A stretch of DNA of 64,000 bases. It comes from an uncultured Flavobacteriales bacterium. Lineage in GTDB: Bacteria; Bacteroidota; Bacteroidia; Flavobacteriales_D; Sanyastnellaceae. Position 1 is the stretch's first letter; each line of letters begins with the position of its first letter. Position numbers and translations under genes: made by a program. The notes beneath the pieces are model-generated. The model searched no databases. It saw only the letters and a program-made list of their open reading frames with translations, and was not told the DNA's origin. The DNA is taken from positions 62,001 through 126,000 of the forward strand of contig CALJFZ010000021.1 in NCBI GenBank assembly GCA_938074325.1, read 5' to 3'. This document shows, piece after piece, positions 32,954-40,636 of the stretch.

Positions 32954-34494
32954 TGCCTTCGATGGTTACTTCTCACCCTCAAAGACAATTCATGCGCGCG
33001 GGGAGTCCAACGTACGACTGGACGACGCGACCCGATTCCTGTGATGAGTTATGGCCTCACGCTGGCAACCTACAGGGCATCCACTCTTCCATTTTGCAGC
33101 GAGGGGATATCGACGCGGACCGCAGAAAGGCTGTGGCGACGTGCATCCAAAATCAATACCACCTAGCAGGCATCGAACCGAATGAAGCGTTGGACGCATT
33201 CGGGCGAGGCGCAGAAGCTGTCACGGTGGGGCACCAGTTGCAGGCGGGAGGAGGACCTGCATTTTTTCATTACAAAATCATGTCAGCCCTGCGATGGGCG
33301 AAGCGCCTTCAAAGCGAGGGCGTGGATGCGGTTGCTGTGTTTTGGATGGCGTCGGAAGACCATGATTTTGAAGAAGTCTCCCAGACATTTGGAACCGCGC
33401 TTCACGCTTTCAGCTGGCGTCCGGAGCGCAGTGCGGATGGGCCCGTGGGAAGGATTGCGTGGGATGAGTCTGCGGAAAACGATTGGGCGGCGTGGTGCCG
33501 TGAAATGGGTGTGCATTCCCAACGGGTGCAAACACCGTTGCCCTTGGCGCATCGCGTTCGGCATTGGTTGCAAGAGTGGTTTCCTGGTGAGCCGTTGGTC
33601 GTTATCGATGGAGATGACGTGGAATTAAAGGCACTGGCCGGTGAGGTGCTTAAAGCGGAGTGGACCGATCATGGCATCGCATCGGCATTAGCTCAGCAAA
33701 TGCAGACTTATGAAGCGCGGTGGGGTGATTCACCGTTGCGGTCGCGTAGCAACAACCTGTTTGTTCTGGAGGAATCGGGGGCACGGTTGCGGGCCGACAG
33801 GTGGATGGATCAGCATTCAGTGGAAGAAGGACTCGCCCTTTCCCCACAGGCATGGAGTCCCAATGCCGCGTTGCGCCCCTTGTACCAGGAGCAATTGCTG
33901 CAAAGTGCAGCCTTTCTCGGCGGTCCCTCAGAAATTGGCTATTGGCTATTGCTGGGCGCAGCATTTAGCCACCACAAAATTTCGCACCCTGCTTTGCTCG
34001 TACGGGACGGTGCTTTGGTTTTTGACGCTGACGCTGAACAAGCTGCAAAGGCAGTTGACTGGACCCCTCAACAGGGTGCCGTAAAAGGAGAAGTGGCTGT
34101 GGCCCAGTGGGCAGACAAAGGAATCAATGGGAAGGGGGAGCTGGAGCTGGCTTTTGCGAATTGGACAGAGGCTTTGATCCACCATGCAGAAGGCATCCCA
34201 GGAGATGCGGTGCCGACCACGAAAGCGGCATTGGCGCGCATGGAAAAAGAATTGGTTCAGGTTCAAAAGAAGTGGCGGAAGCTATGGAAACAGCAATACG
34301 CCCATGAAGCGGAATCCATCCAGCGTGCCTTCGATGAGTGGCTTTGTCCATCCGGAGGAATGCAGGAGCGAAAGTTGAGTGCCTTAGTGGCCATGCAGGC
34401 TGCAGGTGGGCGTGAGGCGTTTGCGGAAAAGTGGTACAAAGCGCTCAAGGGAATGGACGAGCCGCAATTCTTGGTCTTTCATCCGGAAGGCTGA
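32953..34494 (+). CDS. bshC: Bacillithiol biosynthesis cysteine-adding enzyme BshC
   Basis: A 513-residue protein of the BshC family, which adds cysteine to glucosaminyl-malate in the last step of bacillithiol synthesis. Typical segments are RKAVATCIQNQY, VTVGHQLQAGGGPAFFHYKI, AVFWMASEDHDFEEV and the nucleotide-loop-like ALRPLYQEQLL, followed by a long C-terminal coiled coil. Length is near the usual 530. The ATG at 32953 shares one base with the preceding TGA. ytxJ (bacillithiol-associated thioredoxin-like protein) is 16 kb away, so this cell very probably uses bacillithiol; bshA and bshB are not in the window. Confidence 0.92.
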   Translation: MPSMVTSHPQRQFMRAGSPTYDWTTRPDSCDELWPHAGNLQGIHSSILQRGDIDADRRKAVATCIQNQYHLAGIEPNEALDAFGRGAEAVTVGHQLQAGGGPAFFHYKIMSALRWAKRLQSEGVDAVAVFWMASEDHDFEEVSQTFGTALHAFSWRPERSADGPVGRIAWDESAENDWAAWCREMGVHSQRVQTPLPLAHRVRHWLQEWFPGEPLVVIDGDDVELKALAGEVLKAEWTDHGIASALAQQMQTYEARWGDSPLRSRSNNLFVLEESGARLRADRWMDQHSVEEGLALSPQAWSPNAALRPLYQEQLLQSAAFLGGPSEIGYWLLLGAAFSHHKISHPALLVRDGALVFDADAEQAAKAVDWTPQQGAVKGEVAVAQWADKGINGKGELELAFANWTEALIHHAEGIPGDAVPTTKAALARMEKELVQVQKKWRKLWKQQYAHEAESIQRAFDEWLCPSGGMQERKLSALVAMQAAGGREAFAEKWYKALKGMDEPQFLVFHPEG

Positions 34495-34497
34495 ACG

Positions 34498-34528
34498 TTG
34501 TACACCTCAACGGCCGGGTGTAATTTCG
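34498..34528 (+). promoter_or_regulatory. Promoter of the HAD phosphatase gene
   Basis: TTG at 34498-34500, then exactly 20 bp, then TAATTTCG (34521-34528). This fits the flavobacterial TTG-N17-23-TAnnTTTG form with one change. The ATG follows 4 nt after the box, so the transcript should be leaderless or nearly so. Confidence 0.6.
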
Positions 34529-34532
34529 CGAT

Positions 34533-34997
34533 ATGTCCAAAACCACTGATGCCTCCGGCCGCCCCGGCCAACCCAACGTCGAACTTGAAGCCGTCAAAGA
34601 TGCGCAAGGCCTCCCTGCATCGCCGCAGCTTCCCGCTGACGTCAAGAATTACATGATTGACATCGACGGAACCGTCACTGAGGACGTACCCAACGAAGAG
34701 CCGGAACGCATGGCGACGTGTTTGCCATTTCCAGACGCGCTGGAGACTCTCAACAAGTGGTACGACGAAGGGCACATCATCACCTTCTTTACATCGCGCA
34801 CCGAGGAACATCGGGCGGTTACTGAAGCGTGGTTGGACAAGCACGGTTTCCTGTACCATGGCCTGCTAATGGGCAAGCCAAGGGGAGGAAATTACCACTG
34901 GATTGATAACCACATCGTTCGTGCTACCCGTTACCAAGGCACGTTCAGCGACCTGGTACGCGAGACCGTCGAGATCGAGGTGTTCAAGAAAGACTGA
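34533..34997 (+). CDS. HAD-superfamily phosphatase (LNS2-like)
   Basis: A 154-residue HAD-fold hydrolase. The nucleophile motif is YMIDIDGTVTEDVPNEEPER, motif II is the Thr/Ser of FFTSRTEEHR, and the loop GKPRGGNYHWIDNHI carries the motif III/IV acidic residues. Closely similar flavobacterial proteins are often labelled phosphoheptose isomerase, which does not fit the fold; a phosphatase is more likely. Substrate unknown. It ends 2 bp from the convergent ruvX gene. Confidence 0.8.
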   Translation: MSKTTDASGRPGQPNVELEAVKDAQGLPASPQLPADVKNYMIDIDGTVTEDVPNEEPERMATCLPFPDALETLNKWYDEGHIITFFTSRTEEHRAVTEAWLDKHGFLYHGLLMGKPRGGNYHWIDNHIVRATRYQGTFSDLVRETVEIEVFKKD

Positions 34998-34999
34998 CG

Positions 35000-35434
35000 T
35001 TAGAACGAACGGCCGCGTTCATCCAGAAAGCGCTGCACAATCAACGCTGCGGCCACATCGTCGACCGCGCCCTTTTTCGATCGTTTGGACTTCTTCATTC
35101 CCGATTGAATGGAGGCTTTCAGGGCTTCCTCGCTGGTGTTGGTCTCATCGACCAGCACGACTTCCAGTTCGGGGAATTGTTTTTCGAGTTCGGTACGAAA
35201 GGCTAAAATGGGTTCGGAACTGTGGGTCATGGCACGGCCGCTAGCCACTCCCCAGGCATTCGGGATTCCCAATGCAAATCCCGCACAATCTGCCTCTTTG
35301 ACGAGCCGCTTCAGTTCGTCCATTAATTCCGCGGTCGGCACCGTCCTGTGAGGAAAGGCGAGCATGGCTGCACCGTCGGTGTATGCCAATCCGGTGCGAG
35401 CGCCTCCATAATCAATGCCTATCCATCGGCCCAT
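35000..35434 (-). CDS. ruvX: Pre-16S rRNA-processing nuclease RuvX/YqgF
   Basis: A 144-residue RNase H-like nuclease that trims the 5' end of 16S rRNA precursor. Motifs: GIDYGGARTGLAYTD at the N-terminus, ALGIPNAWG, VVLVDETNTSEEA and the C-terminal DDVAAALIVQRFL with the last acidic pair. Most family members have GDKRIG after the first Asp; here it is GGARTG, as in Bacteroidota. The ATG at 35434 is set by the motif. It is divergent from the GT9 gene. Confidence 0.9.
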   Translation of the reverse strand: MGRWIGIDYGGARTGLAYTDGAAMLAFPHRTVPTAELMDELKRLVKEADCAGFALGIPNAWGVASGRAMTHSSEPILAFRTELEKQFPELEVVLVDETNTSEEALKASIQSGMKKSKRSKKGAVDDVAAALIVQRFLDERGRSF

Positions 35435-35438
35435 GCCG

Positions 35439-35445
35439 CAAGGTA
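35439..35445 (-). promoter_or_regulatory. Possible -7 box of ruvX
   Basis: TACCTTG ends 4 nt before the ATG; one base shorter than the consensus. It faces away from the GT9 promoter within a 55-bp gap. Confidence 0.35.
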
Positions 35446-35477
35446 CACCGCAAGCCGCTTGCCACCCGCACACCGCT

Positions 35478-35485
35478 TATCTTCG
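35478..35485 (+). promoter_or_regulatory. -7 box of the GT9 gene
   Basis: TATCTTCG ends 4 nt before the ATG at 35490; a TTG at 35459-35461 lies 16 bp upstream of the box. Confidence 0.5.
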
Positions 35486-35489
35486 TGCC

Positions 35490-36485
35490 ATGCCTCTGGT
35501 GCGTAAAGTCCTTTTCATTCAAACCGCCTTCATCGGTGACGCCATCCTGGCTTCAGCGCTTTGGGAGGATTGGCATCGTACCCATCCGGAAGATGAATTG
35601 CACATATGCGTGCGGAAAGGCAATGAAACGTTGTTCAAAGGCCATCCCTTTTTGAGGGGCGTGCACACCTGGGACAAATCAGGAGGGGGCGCGGCGCGGT
35701 ATGGCCGGTTGACGACGTTGGGAAGGTTATTGCGCCGAGAAAGGTTCGACGTGGTCATCACCCCGCACCGCCATGCAAGTTCGGGCTGGCTAGCGTGGCG
35801 AAGCGGTGCGAGCATTCGGGTGGCATTTGACGTCCACCCATTGAAGGGACTCTTCACCCACACAGTCCCGCACAGTTTTGACGAAGGCTTGCATGAAACG
35901 GAACGAAACCACCGATTGATTGCTGAATGGACCGAAAGGGAGGGCATGCCGAAGCCGCACTTGTACCCTGCAGCCACGAGCATGGCTCGAGGGCAGTATG
36001 CGGTCTTAACACCAGCCAGTCAATGGGCGACCAAGCAATGGCCCGAACCGCAATGGGTGCAGCTCTGCGATGCGTTGACCGATGAGGTGTCGGCCCTGAC
36101 GCTGCTGGGCGGTCCATCGGATTCCGACTTGCTGCAACGCATCGCGAAGGCCAGTATCCACCCGGCCATTCAAGTTGTCACGGATGCATCCCTGCTGGAG
36201 TCAGCAGGCATCATCTCCAACGCAGAGTTCGTCGTCACCAACGACAGCGGCCCCATGCATTTGGCTTCTGCGGTCAATGCCCCGACCGTCGCTGTGTTTT
36301 GTTCGACGGTGCCGGCCTTTGGGTTCGGACCGCTGGCCGATCGTTCCGTGGTGGTTGAAACGCAGGAGACGCTGCCGTGTCGTCCGTGTGGAATCCACGG
36401 TAAAACCCGCTGTCCTTTGGAACATTTTAGCTGTGGGTCTGGGATATCAGTTGCTCAGGTATTGCGGGCCATCCGCGTGCTCTGA
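35490..36485 (+). CDS. Glycosyltransferase family 9 (ADP-heptose:LPS heptosyltransferase type)
   Basis: A 331-residue GT-B fold enzyme that transfers heptose to the lipopolysaccharide core. The start KVLFIQTAFIGDAILASAL is diagnostic, followed by YAVLTPASQWATKQWPEPQW, LTLLGGPSDSDL, and the donor site VTNDSGPMHLASAVNAPTVAVF. The ATG at 35490 is set by both the family start and the promoter box 4 nt upstream; an earlier ATG lies within the ruvX promoter region. The C-terminal CRPCGIHGKTRCPLEHFSC cluster of cysteines is common in this family. Confidence 0.92.
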   Translation: MPLVRKVLFIQTAFIGDAILASALWEDWHRTHPEDELHICVRKGNETLFKGHPFLRGVHTWDKSGGGAARYGRLTTLGRLLRRERFDVVITPHRHASSGWLAWRSGASIRVAFDVHPLKGLFTHTVPHSFDEGLHETERNHRLIAEWTEREGMPKPHLYPAATSMARGQYAVLTPASQWATKQWPEPQWVQLCDALTDEVSALTLLGGPSDSDLLQRIAKASIHPAIQVVTDASLLESAGIISNAEFVVTNDSGPMHLASAVNAPTVAVFCSTVPAFGFGPLADRSVVVETQETLPCRPCGIHGKTRCPLEHFSCGSGISVAQVLRAIRVL

Positions 36486-36511
36486 TTCGAATCGGATCGC
36501 AACTTTTGGTC

Positions 36512-36539
36512 AAAAAAAAAGCACGCCGATGGGGCGCAC
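36512..36539 (-). terminator. Intrinsic terminator of the small exported protein gene
   Basis: On the minus strand a 7-bp stem with two G-U pairs (36533-36539 with 36521-36527, 5-nt loop) is followed by nine T (36520-36512). A run of four T on the plus side may also help end the GT9 transcript. Confidence 0.75.
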
Positions 36540-36563
36540 TTTTCTCAAAAACGTAAAAGGAGC

Positions 36564-36938
36564 TTATTCAGCGCACTCGCTGCCTGCGCAGAAAATGCGG
36601 CTTGCACCTTCACCTTCGAGGCGAAGCCAAACATCGGTTGAAGCATCCATTGCCTCGTAGGCGTTGCGCACCATCGTTCCGTCCTGCAGGATCAAAGCGA
36701 AACGGATGGACTGCAATTTGCCGTCAACCCAATCCACCATGTCATAGCGGAATCCAATGTTCACCGTGCTCATGTCCTTTTGCAACTGCGCCAGGTTTTC
36801 GCGGGTGGTGTTTTCGGTGATGTGCACGTTCAGGTACCCGGGTTGCACAGCGTCATTTGGAGTGGACTGTGCCTGGGCGTCTGTGGAGGTGCCGAGCAAG
36901 CACAAGGCCGTGCCCAACAAGAATGCAAAATGTTTCAT
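36564..36938 (-). CDS. Small exported protein of unknown function
   Basis: A 124-residue protein with a clean signal peptide (MKHFAFLLGTALCLLGTSTDAQA) and a mature domain of about 95 residues that looks alpha/beta, with FRYDMVDWVDGKLQSIRFAL in its middle and two Cys near the C-terminus (IFCAGSECAE) that could form a disulfide. No family was recognised. It stands alone between convergent GT9 and divergent dnaN, with its own promoter-like box and terminator, so it is probably monocistronic. Confidence 0.8.
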   Translation of the reverse strand: MKHFAFLLGTALCLLGTSTDAQAQSTPNDAVQPGYLNVHITENTTRENLAQLQKDMSTVNIGFRYDMVDWVDGKLQSIRFALILQDGTMVRNAYEAMDASTDVWLRLEGEGASRIFCAGSECAE

Positions 36939-36942
36939 GTGA

Positions 36943-36950
36943 CCAATTTA
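36943..36950 (-). promoter_or_regulatory. Possible -7 box of the small exported protein gene
   Basis: TAAATTGG, one change from TAnnTTTG, ends 4 nt before the ATG at 36938. Confidence 0.35.
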
Positions 36951-37047
36951 GGTGATTTTTCGTGAAAAACTCTGGGTCAAGCGGTGCATTGGATGTTGAA
37001 AAATTGCGGTCCAAAAACACGCGTATCGTTCCCGATAACGCGCCGAG

Positions 37048-37075
37048 TTGAAGCATCTTTGAGGGACAATCTTTG
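37048..37075 (+). promoter_or_regulatory. Promoter of dnaN
   Basis: TTG at 37048-37050, 17 bp, then AATCTTTG (37068-37075; one change from TAnnTTTG). The ATG follows 3 nt later. Confidence 0.45.
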
Positions 37076-37078
37076 ACC

Positions 37079-38197
37079 ATGCATTTTATCGTTTCCAGCA
37101 GCCAACTGCTCCGTCATCTCTCTTCCCTCAGCGGCGTGTTGAACAGCAGCAACACCCTGCCGATTTTGGATAACTTCTTGTTTGAATTGGGGCCAGGTGA
37201 AGCCGTGATTTCTGCCAGCGATTTGGAGACCACCATGACGACCAAGCTGGAAGTCAAAACAGAGGATACAGGATCCATCGCCGTGCCGGCAAAAATGCTC
37301 CTGGACATCCTCAAGGCGTTTCCAGACATTCCGTTGACGTTTAAGGTAGATCCTGCGACGTACGCCATTGAATTGACGAGCGACGCGGGTAAGTACAAGT
37401 TGACCGGTGCGAATGGGGATGAATTCCCAAAGTCACCTGAACTGGACGACGCAGCCAGCATGTCCATTGAGGCCAATGCCCTCATCAGCGCCATCAACCG
37501 CACACTGTTTGCTGCGGGCAACGATGATTTGCGACCGGTGATGTCGGGAATTTTCTTCGAGTTCTATGCCGAGAGTGTCCGCTTTGTCGCTACCGACGCA
37601 CACCGCTTGGTGCGGTACGGCCGCAACGATGTCAAAGCCACTTCAAACGCACAGTTCATTGTGCCCAAAAAGCCTTTGAACCTGCTGAAGAACGCAGCGT
37701 CCCATGCCGAAGCGGTAACCATGACGTACACGGACTCCAATGCTCGGTTCCAGTTCGATGATGTGACCATCATCTGCCGGTTGATCGAAGGCAAGTACCC
37801 GAATTACGAAGCGGTCATCCCGAAAGACAACCCAAACCGCATGGTCATCAGCCGCACCAGTTTCTTGCAGGCCATTCGACGTGTGTCCATTTTCGCGAAC
37901 AAGACCACGCACCAGGTGCGTTTGAAATTGGCGGGCAGTGAACTGGTGGTGAGTGCTGAGGATCTCGACTTCGCCAACGAAGCCAGCGAGCGCCTGAATT
38001 GCAGCTACACAGGGGAGGACATGGAGATCGGTTTTAACAGCCGCTTCCTCATGGACATGCTCAACAACCTGTCCAGCGCAGATGTATCGCTTGAAATGTC
38101 AGCGCCTAATCGTGCTGGTATCATCAAGCCCACAGAAGCTGAAGAGGCTGGCGAGGACGTGCTGATGCTCGTCATGCCGGTTATGCTCAACGCCTAA
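37079..38197 (+). CDS. dnaN: DNA polymerase III sliding clamp (beta subunit)
   Basis: A 372-residue clamp protein with the three-domain beta fold. It starts MHFIVSSSQLLRHLSSLSGV and shows NTLPILDNFLFEL, FVATDAHRLVRYGR, IICRLIEGKYPNYEAVIPK and the C-terminal MLVMPVML region of the family. It encircles DNA and tethers the replicative polymerase. The gene is alone: neither dnaA nor recF adjoins it, as is common in Bacteroidota. A GTG/TTG-type start six bases upstream is less likely. A strong terminator lies 25 bp after the stop. Confidence 0.97.
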   Translation: MHFIVSSSQLLRHLSSLSGVLNSSNTLPILDNFLFELGPGEAVISASDLETTMTTKLEVKTEDTGSIAVPAKMLLDILKAFPDIPLTFKVDPATYAIELTSDAGKYKLTGANGDEFPKSPELDDAASMSIEANALISAINRTLFAAGNDDLRPVMSGIFFEFYAESVRFVATDAHRLVRYGRNDVKATSNAQFIVPKKPLNLLKNAASHAEAVTMTYTDSNARFQFDDVTIICRLIEGKYPNYEAVIPKDNPNRMVISRTSFLQAIRRVSIFANKTTHQVRLKLAGSELVVSAEDLDFANEASERLNCSYTGEDMEIGFNSRFLMDMLNNLSSADVSLEMSAPNRAGIIKPTEAEEAGEDVLMLVMPVMLNA

Positions 38198-38207
38198 AGC
38201 TTATCCA

Positions 38208-39032
38208 CTATTTATTAGAAGCGCTCCGGTCACTGGCCGGAGCGTTTTTGTTGGTCCCCTTTTTAACTAATCGGAATTGCACCGCTAGATCGTCCGTCGC
38301 TGAGGTGCTGATGGATTCTCTCTCCTCAAGGGCTCGTTGCTTCATGACATCCGGGTGTTCGGGGTGTGCAGCGGCCCACCACTCTGGGAGCCGTTCATCG
38401 GGTTCCGGCTCGGGCAGCACTTGATCGGGCAAAGGCCCCTGCTTGCGCAGGACCAAGGCGAGGAGAAGTCCGCTCACCGCTCCAGCAATGTGGCCTTCCC
38501 ATGAGATGTGTTCGTCAATGGGCAGCATCCACCACACCATGCCTCCATAGAGGAAGGCCACGAGCAACGTAACGCGCAGCAGCAATTGCGACTTACGGAC
38601 AATTCCAGAAGTGAACAAAAATGCCGCCAGGGCGTAGTTGATTCCACTGGCACCAATGTGGTTTCCACCTTTTGCGAAAATCCAGAGTCCAACGCCGGAT
38701 AATACGTAGAGTAGGATCCAAGTACGGGCAGCGATGGAACGATAGAAGTAAAAAAGGAGGGCGTTCAACGTGAAGAACGTCGCTGTGTTGTTCCACAGGT
38801 GTTCGAGGTCTCCGTGCAAGAAAGGGTAGGTGAAAACACCGCTCCAATGGCTCCATTCCCTCGGATGATTGCCCCATCTGCGCCAATTCAGGGCATAGGT
38901 TTCATTGATGGCATATACGCCCCAAATCAAGAGGAGGAAGACTGCGGTGGTCCACAATGCATAGAACAACCGGTTCGCGTCCAGCACGTTGGGGTTCCAT
39001 CGTGGGCGCAAGAGGGAGTTCGAAAAACGCAT
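38208..39032 (-). CDS. Rhomboid family intramembrane serine protease
   Basis: A 274-residue polytopic protein with about six transmembrane helices. The catalytic Ser lies in GNHIGASGINYAL and the catalytic His in WEGHIAGAVSGLLLAL, both placed as in rhomboids; the entry loop has FTYPFLHGDLEHLWNNTATF. It cuts membrane proteins within the bilayer. The last 75 residues are a hydrophilic tail (PEPEPDERLPEWWAAAHPEH) typical of Bacteroidota members; its end is encoded by the dnaN terminator hairpin. The upstream box TACCTTA lies 4 nt before the ATG. Confidence 0.9.
   Translation of the reverse strand: MRFSNSLLRPRWNPNVLDANRLFYALWTTAVFLLLIWGVYAINETYALNWRRWGNHPREWSHWSGVFTYPFLHGDLEHLWNNTATFFTLNALLFYFYRSIAARTWILLYVLSGVGLWIFAKGGNHIGASGINYALAAFLFTSGIVRKSQLLLRVTLLVAFLYGGMVWWMLPIDEHISWEGHIAGAVSGLLLALVLRKQGPLPDQVLPEPEPDERLPEWWAAAHPEHPDVMKQRALEERESISTSATDDLAVQFRLVKKGTNKNAPASDRSASNK
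38222..38249 (+). terminator. Intrinsic terminator of dnaN
   Basis: An 8-bp stem (CGCTCCGG with its complement, 7-nt loop) is followed by five T. It lies inside the 3' coding end of the convergent rhomboid gene, coding there for part of the tail APASDRSASNK. Confidence 0.88.
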
Positions 39033-39123
39033 ACCATAAGGTACGGGAATTACCCCGGACAGATTCCACAGGTCCGATTGGATAAGTGGTTTTTACCATC
39101 CTTTATCAGCTGGGGTCGATTTC

Positions 39124-39131
39124 TAGATTTG
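39124..39131 (+). promoter_or_regulatory. Possible -7 box of the SirB1-like gene
   Basis: TAGATTTG, a perfect TAnnTTTG, ends 41 nt before the ATG at 39173; no clear -33 partner. Confidence 0.35.
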
Positions 39132-39172
39132 GTACCAGTCTGAAACCTGTATGGAATTAGCCCCTGAGTACC

Positions 39173-40099
39173 ATGAGCATTTCTGAGATTCACGCGTTGT
39201 TGGCCTTGATGGATGATCCGGATGAAACCGTGTACGGTCACGTGCGCGAGCGACTGCTTTCGAAAGGAAAGGACGTCTTGCCCTTCGTCAATGACGCAGC
39301 GAATTCAGGCCGAGAATGTGAGCTATTCCAATCGCGGCTTTCTCGGTTGCAGGAAGGGCTCCAGCAATCGGATATCCGACAGGAGTTGGAAACGTGGATG
39401 GAGGCCGGTGGGCAGGATCTATGGGCGGGGGCTCAATTGGTGCAGCGTGCAGTAGATGCCGGGTGGAATGTGGCCGAATCGAATTATGCATTTGAGTCGT
39501 TGAAAAAAGAGGTATGGCTTGAATTGAATGAAGAGCTGACCGCCCTCGAACAAGTGCGCATCTTGAACCACATCTTTTTCAGTGTGCACGAGTTTGAAGG
39601 TGTGCGTCGGATTCCGCACGTACCCGCTGAAGCGCTGCCAACAGGTGTGCTGAGCCAGAAAAAAGGCAACACGGTGGGCTTAGGGATCTTGTACTTGTCC
39701 ATTGCACAGGCCCTGGGCATTCCCATGCGGGGCATCAACCTCCCGAACCACTTCATTTTGGCCTACTGCGACAATGCGTTCGTCTCCGAAGGCACGGGCC
39801 AAACCAGCCAAGCAGGCATTCTCTTCTACATCAACCCCTACAGCCAAGGCACCGTCATAGGACCCGATGAAGTGTCCGAATTCCTCAGCCACATTGAGGA
39901 TGAAGGTTCAGATTCGGGTCGCCAATGGCGCCCAGCGCATCCCATGGAAATAGTTCAGCGCTTGGTGCGCAATGTATCCTATGCGTTGCGGGAGCAGGGA
40001 GATGAAGAGCGAGCTAAACGCATGCTGGAGGTATTCCAGCCGCTGCTTTCATCGTTTGAAAATGCGGAAGAGCGTTCGGGCGATTACCCGAATGTCTGA
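39173..40099 (+). CDS. SirB1-like transglutaminase-fold protein
   Basis: A 308-residue cytoplasmic protein of the SirB1/transglutaminase-like family. The core is RILNHIFFSVHEFEGV, VLSQKKGNTVGLGILYLSIAQALGIPMRGINLPNHFILAY, here given in outline. The catalytic Cys of true transglutaminases is not at the usual place, and the family is thought to be largely non-enzymatic. The N-terminal 90 residues are helical and resemble HEAT-type repeats. Function unknown. Its last 51 bases overlap the end of the convergent sugar transferase gene. Confidence 0.8.
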   Translation: MSISEIHALLALMDDPDETVYGHVRERLLSKGKDVLPFVNDAANSGRECELFQSRLSRLQEGLQQSDIRQELETWMEAGGQDLWAGAQLVQRAVDAGWNVAESNYAFESLKKEVWLELNEELTALEQVRILNHIFFSVHEFEGVRRIPHVPAEALPTGVLSQKKGNTVGLGILYLSIAQALGIPMRGINLPNHFILAYCDNAFVSEGTGQTSQAGILFYINPYSQGTVIGPDEVSEFLSHIEDEGSDSGRQWRPAHPMEIVQRLVRNVSYALREQGDEERAKRMLEVFQPLLSSFENAEERSGDYPNV

Positions 40100-40636
40100 A
40101 CCCAAAGTGGCGGTTCTCAAGTAATCGAGCTGGAGCGCCACTTTTTCCGGTAAAATCTCATTTCGATAAAGGGCTTCAGGGTCTGCCGCTTCTTGCAAGC
40201 GGGCCCCTTCGTCGAACCCCAAGATGCTCGCAGGGTCGGTCAATCCGGGCCGAACATCCAACACTTTTCGCATCTCGTCTGTGTACAGTGCCACGTATTT
40301 AGGTACTTCCGGACGCGGCCCCACGATGCTCATATCCCCTGTAAATACGTTCCACAATTGCGGCAACTCGTCCAATTTGTAGGTGCGCAAGACTCCACCA
40401 ATTTTGGTAATGCGGGGATCGCCTTCCCCGAGCGTAATGGCCGCTCCATGGGTGTGGACGCGCATGGACCTAAATTTGAGCAAGGTGAATGGGGTTCCCG
40501 ACCGGCCGATGCGGATTTGCCGGTACAGCGCACCACCTGGCGAACTGCATGCCACTGCTGCCCCCAAGACGAGCAATAGGGGCGAGAGGACGATCAACGC
40601 GATGCCGCTCAAAATCAAGTCGAGCAAGCGTTTCAT
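40049..40636 (-). CDS. Initiating sugar (phosphoglycosyl) transferase, PglC/WcaJ C-terminal type
   Basis: A 195-residue monotopic phosphoglycosyl transferase that loads the first sugar phosphate onto undecaprenyl phosphate. It has the N-terminal membrane helix (KRLLDLILSGIALIVLSPLL), the motif TLLKFRSMRVHT, DELPQLWNVFTGDMSIVGPR and RPGLTDPASI. It lacks the large N-terminal membrane domain of WbaP, so it is the minimal, PglC-size form. Its ATG overlaps the stop of the DegT gene (ATGA), suggesting that the aminotransferase makes its sugar substrate. It overlaps the SirB1-like gene tail to tail by 51 bp. Confidence 0.9.
   Translation of the reverse strand: MKRLLDLILSGIALIVLSPLLLVLGAAVACSSPGGALYRQIRIGRSGTPFTLLKFRSMRVHTHGAAITLGEGDPRITKIGGVLRTYKLDELPQLWNVFTGDMSIVGPRPEVPKYVALYTDEMRKVLDVRPGLTDPASILGFDEGARLQEAADPEALYRNEILPEKVALQLDYLRTATLGSDIRVIARTLFRIFKR

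Noticed and set aside
38201-38209. TTATCCACT resembles a DnaA box (TTATNCACA), just after dnaN
   Set aside because: Single copy with one mismatch; no cluster of boxes, no AT-rich unwinding region and no dnaA nearby, so no origin is claimed.
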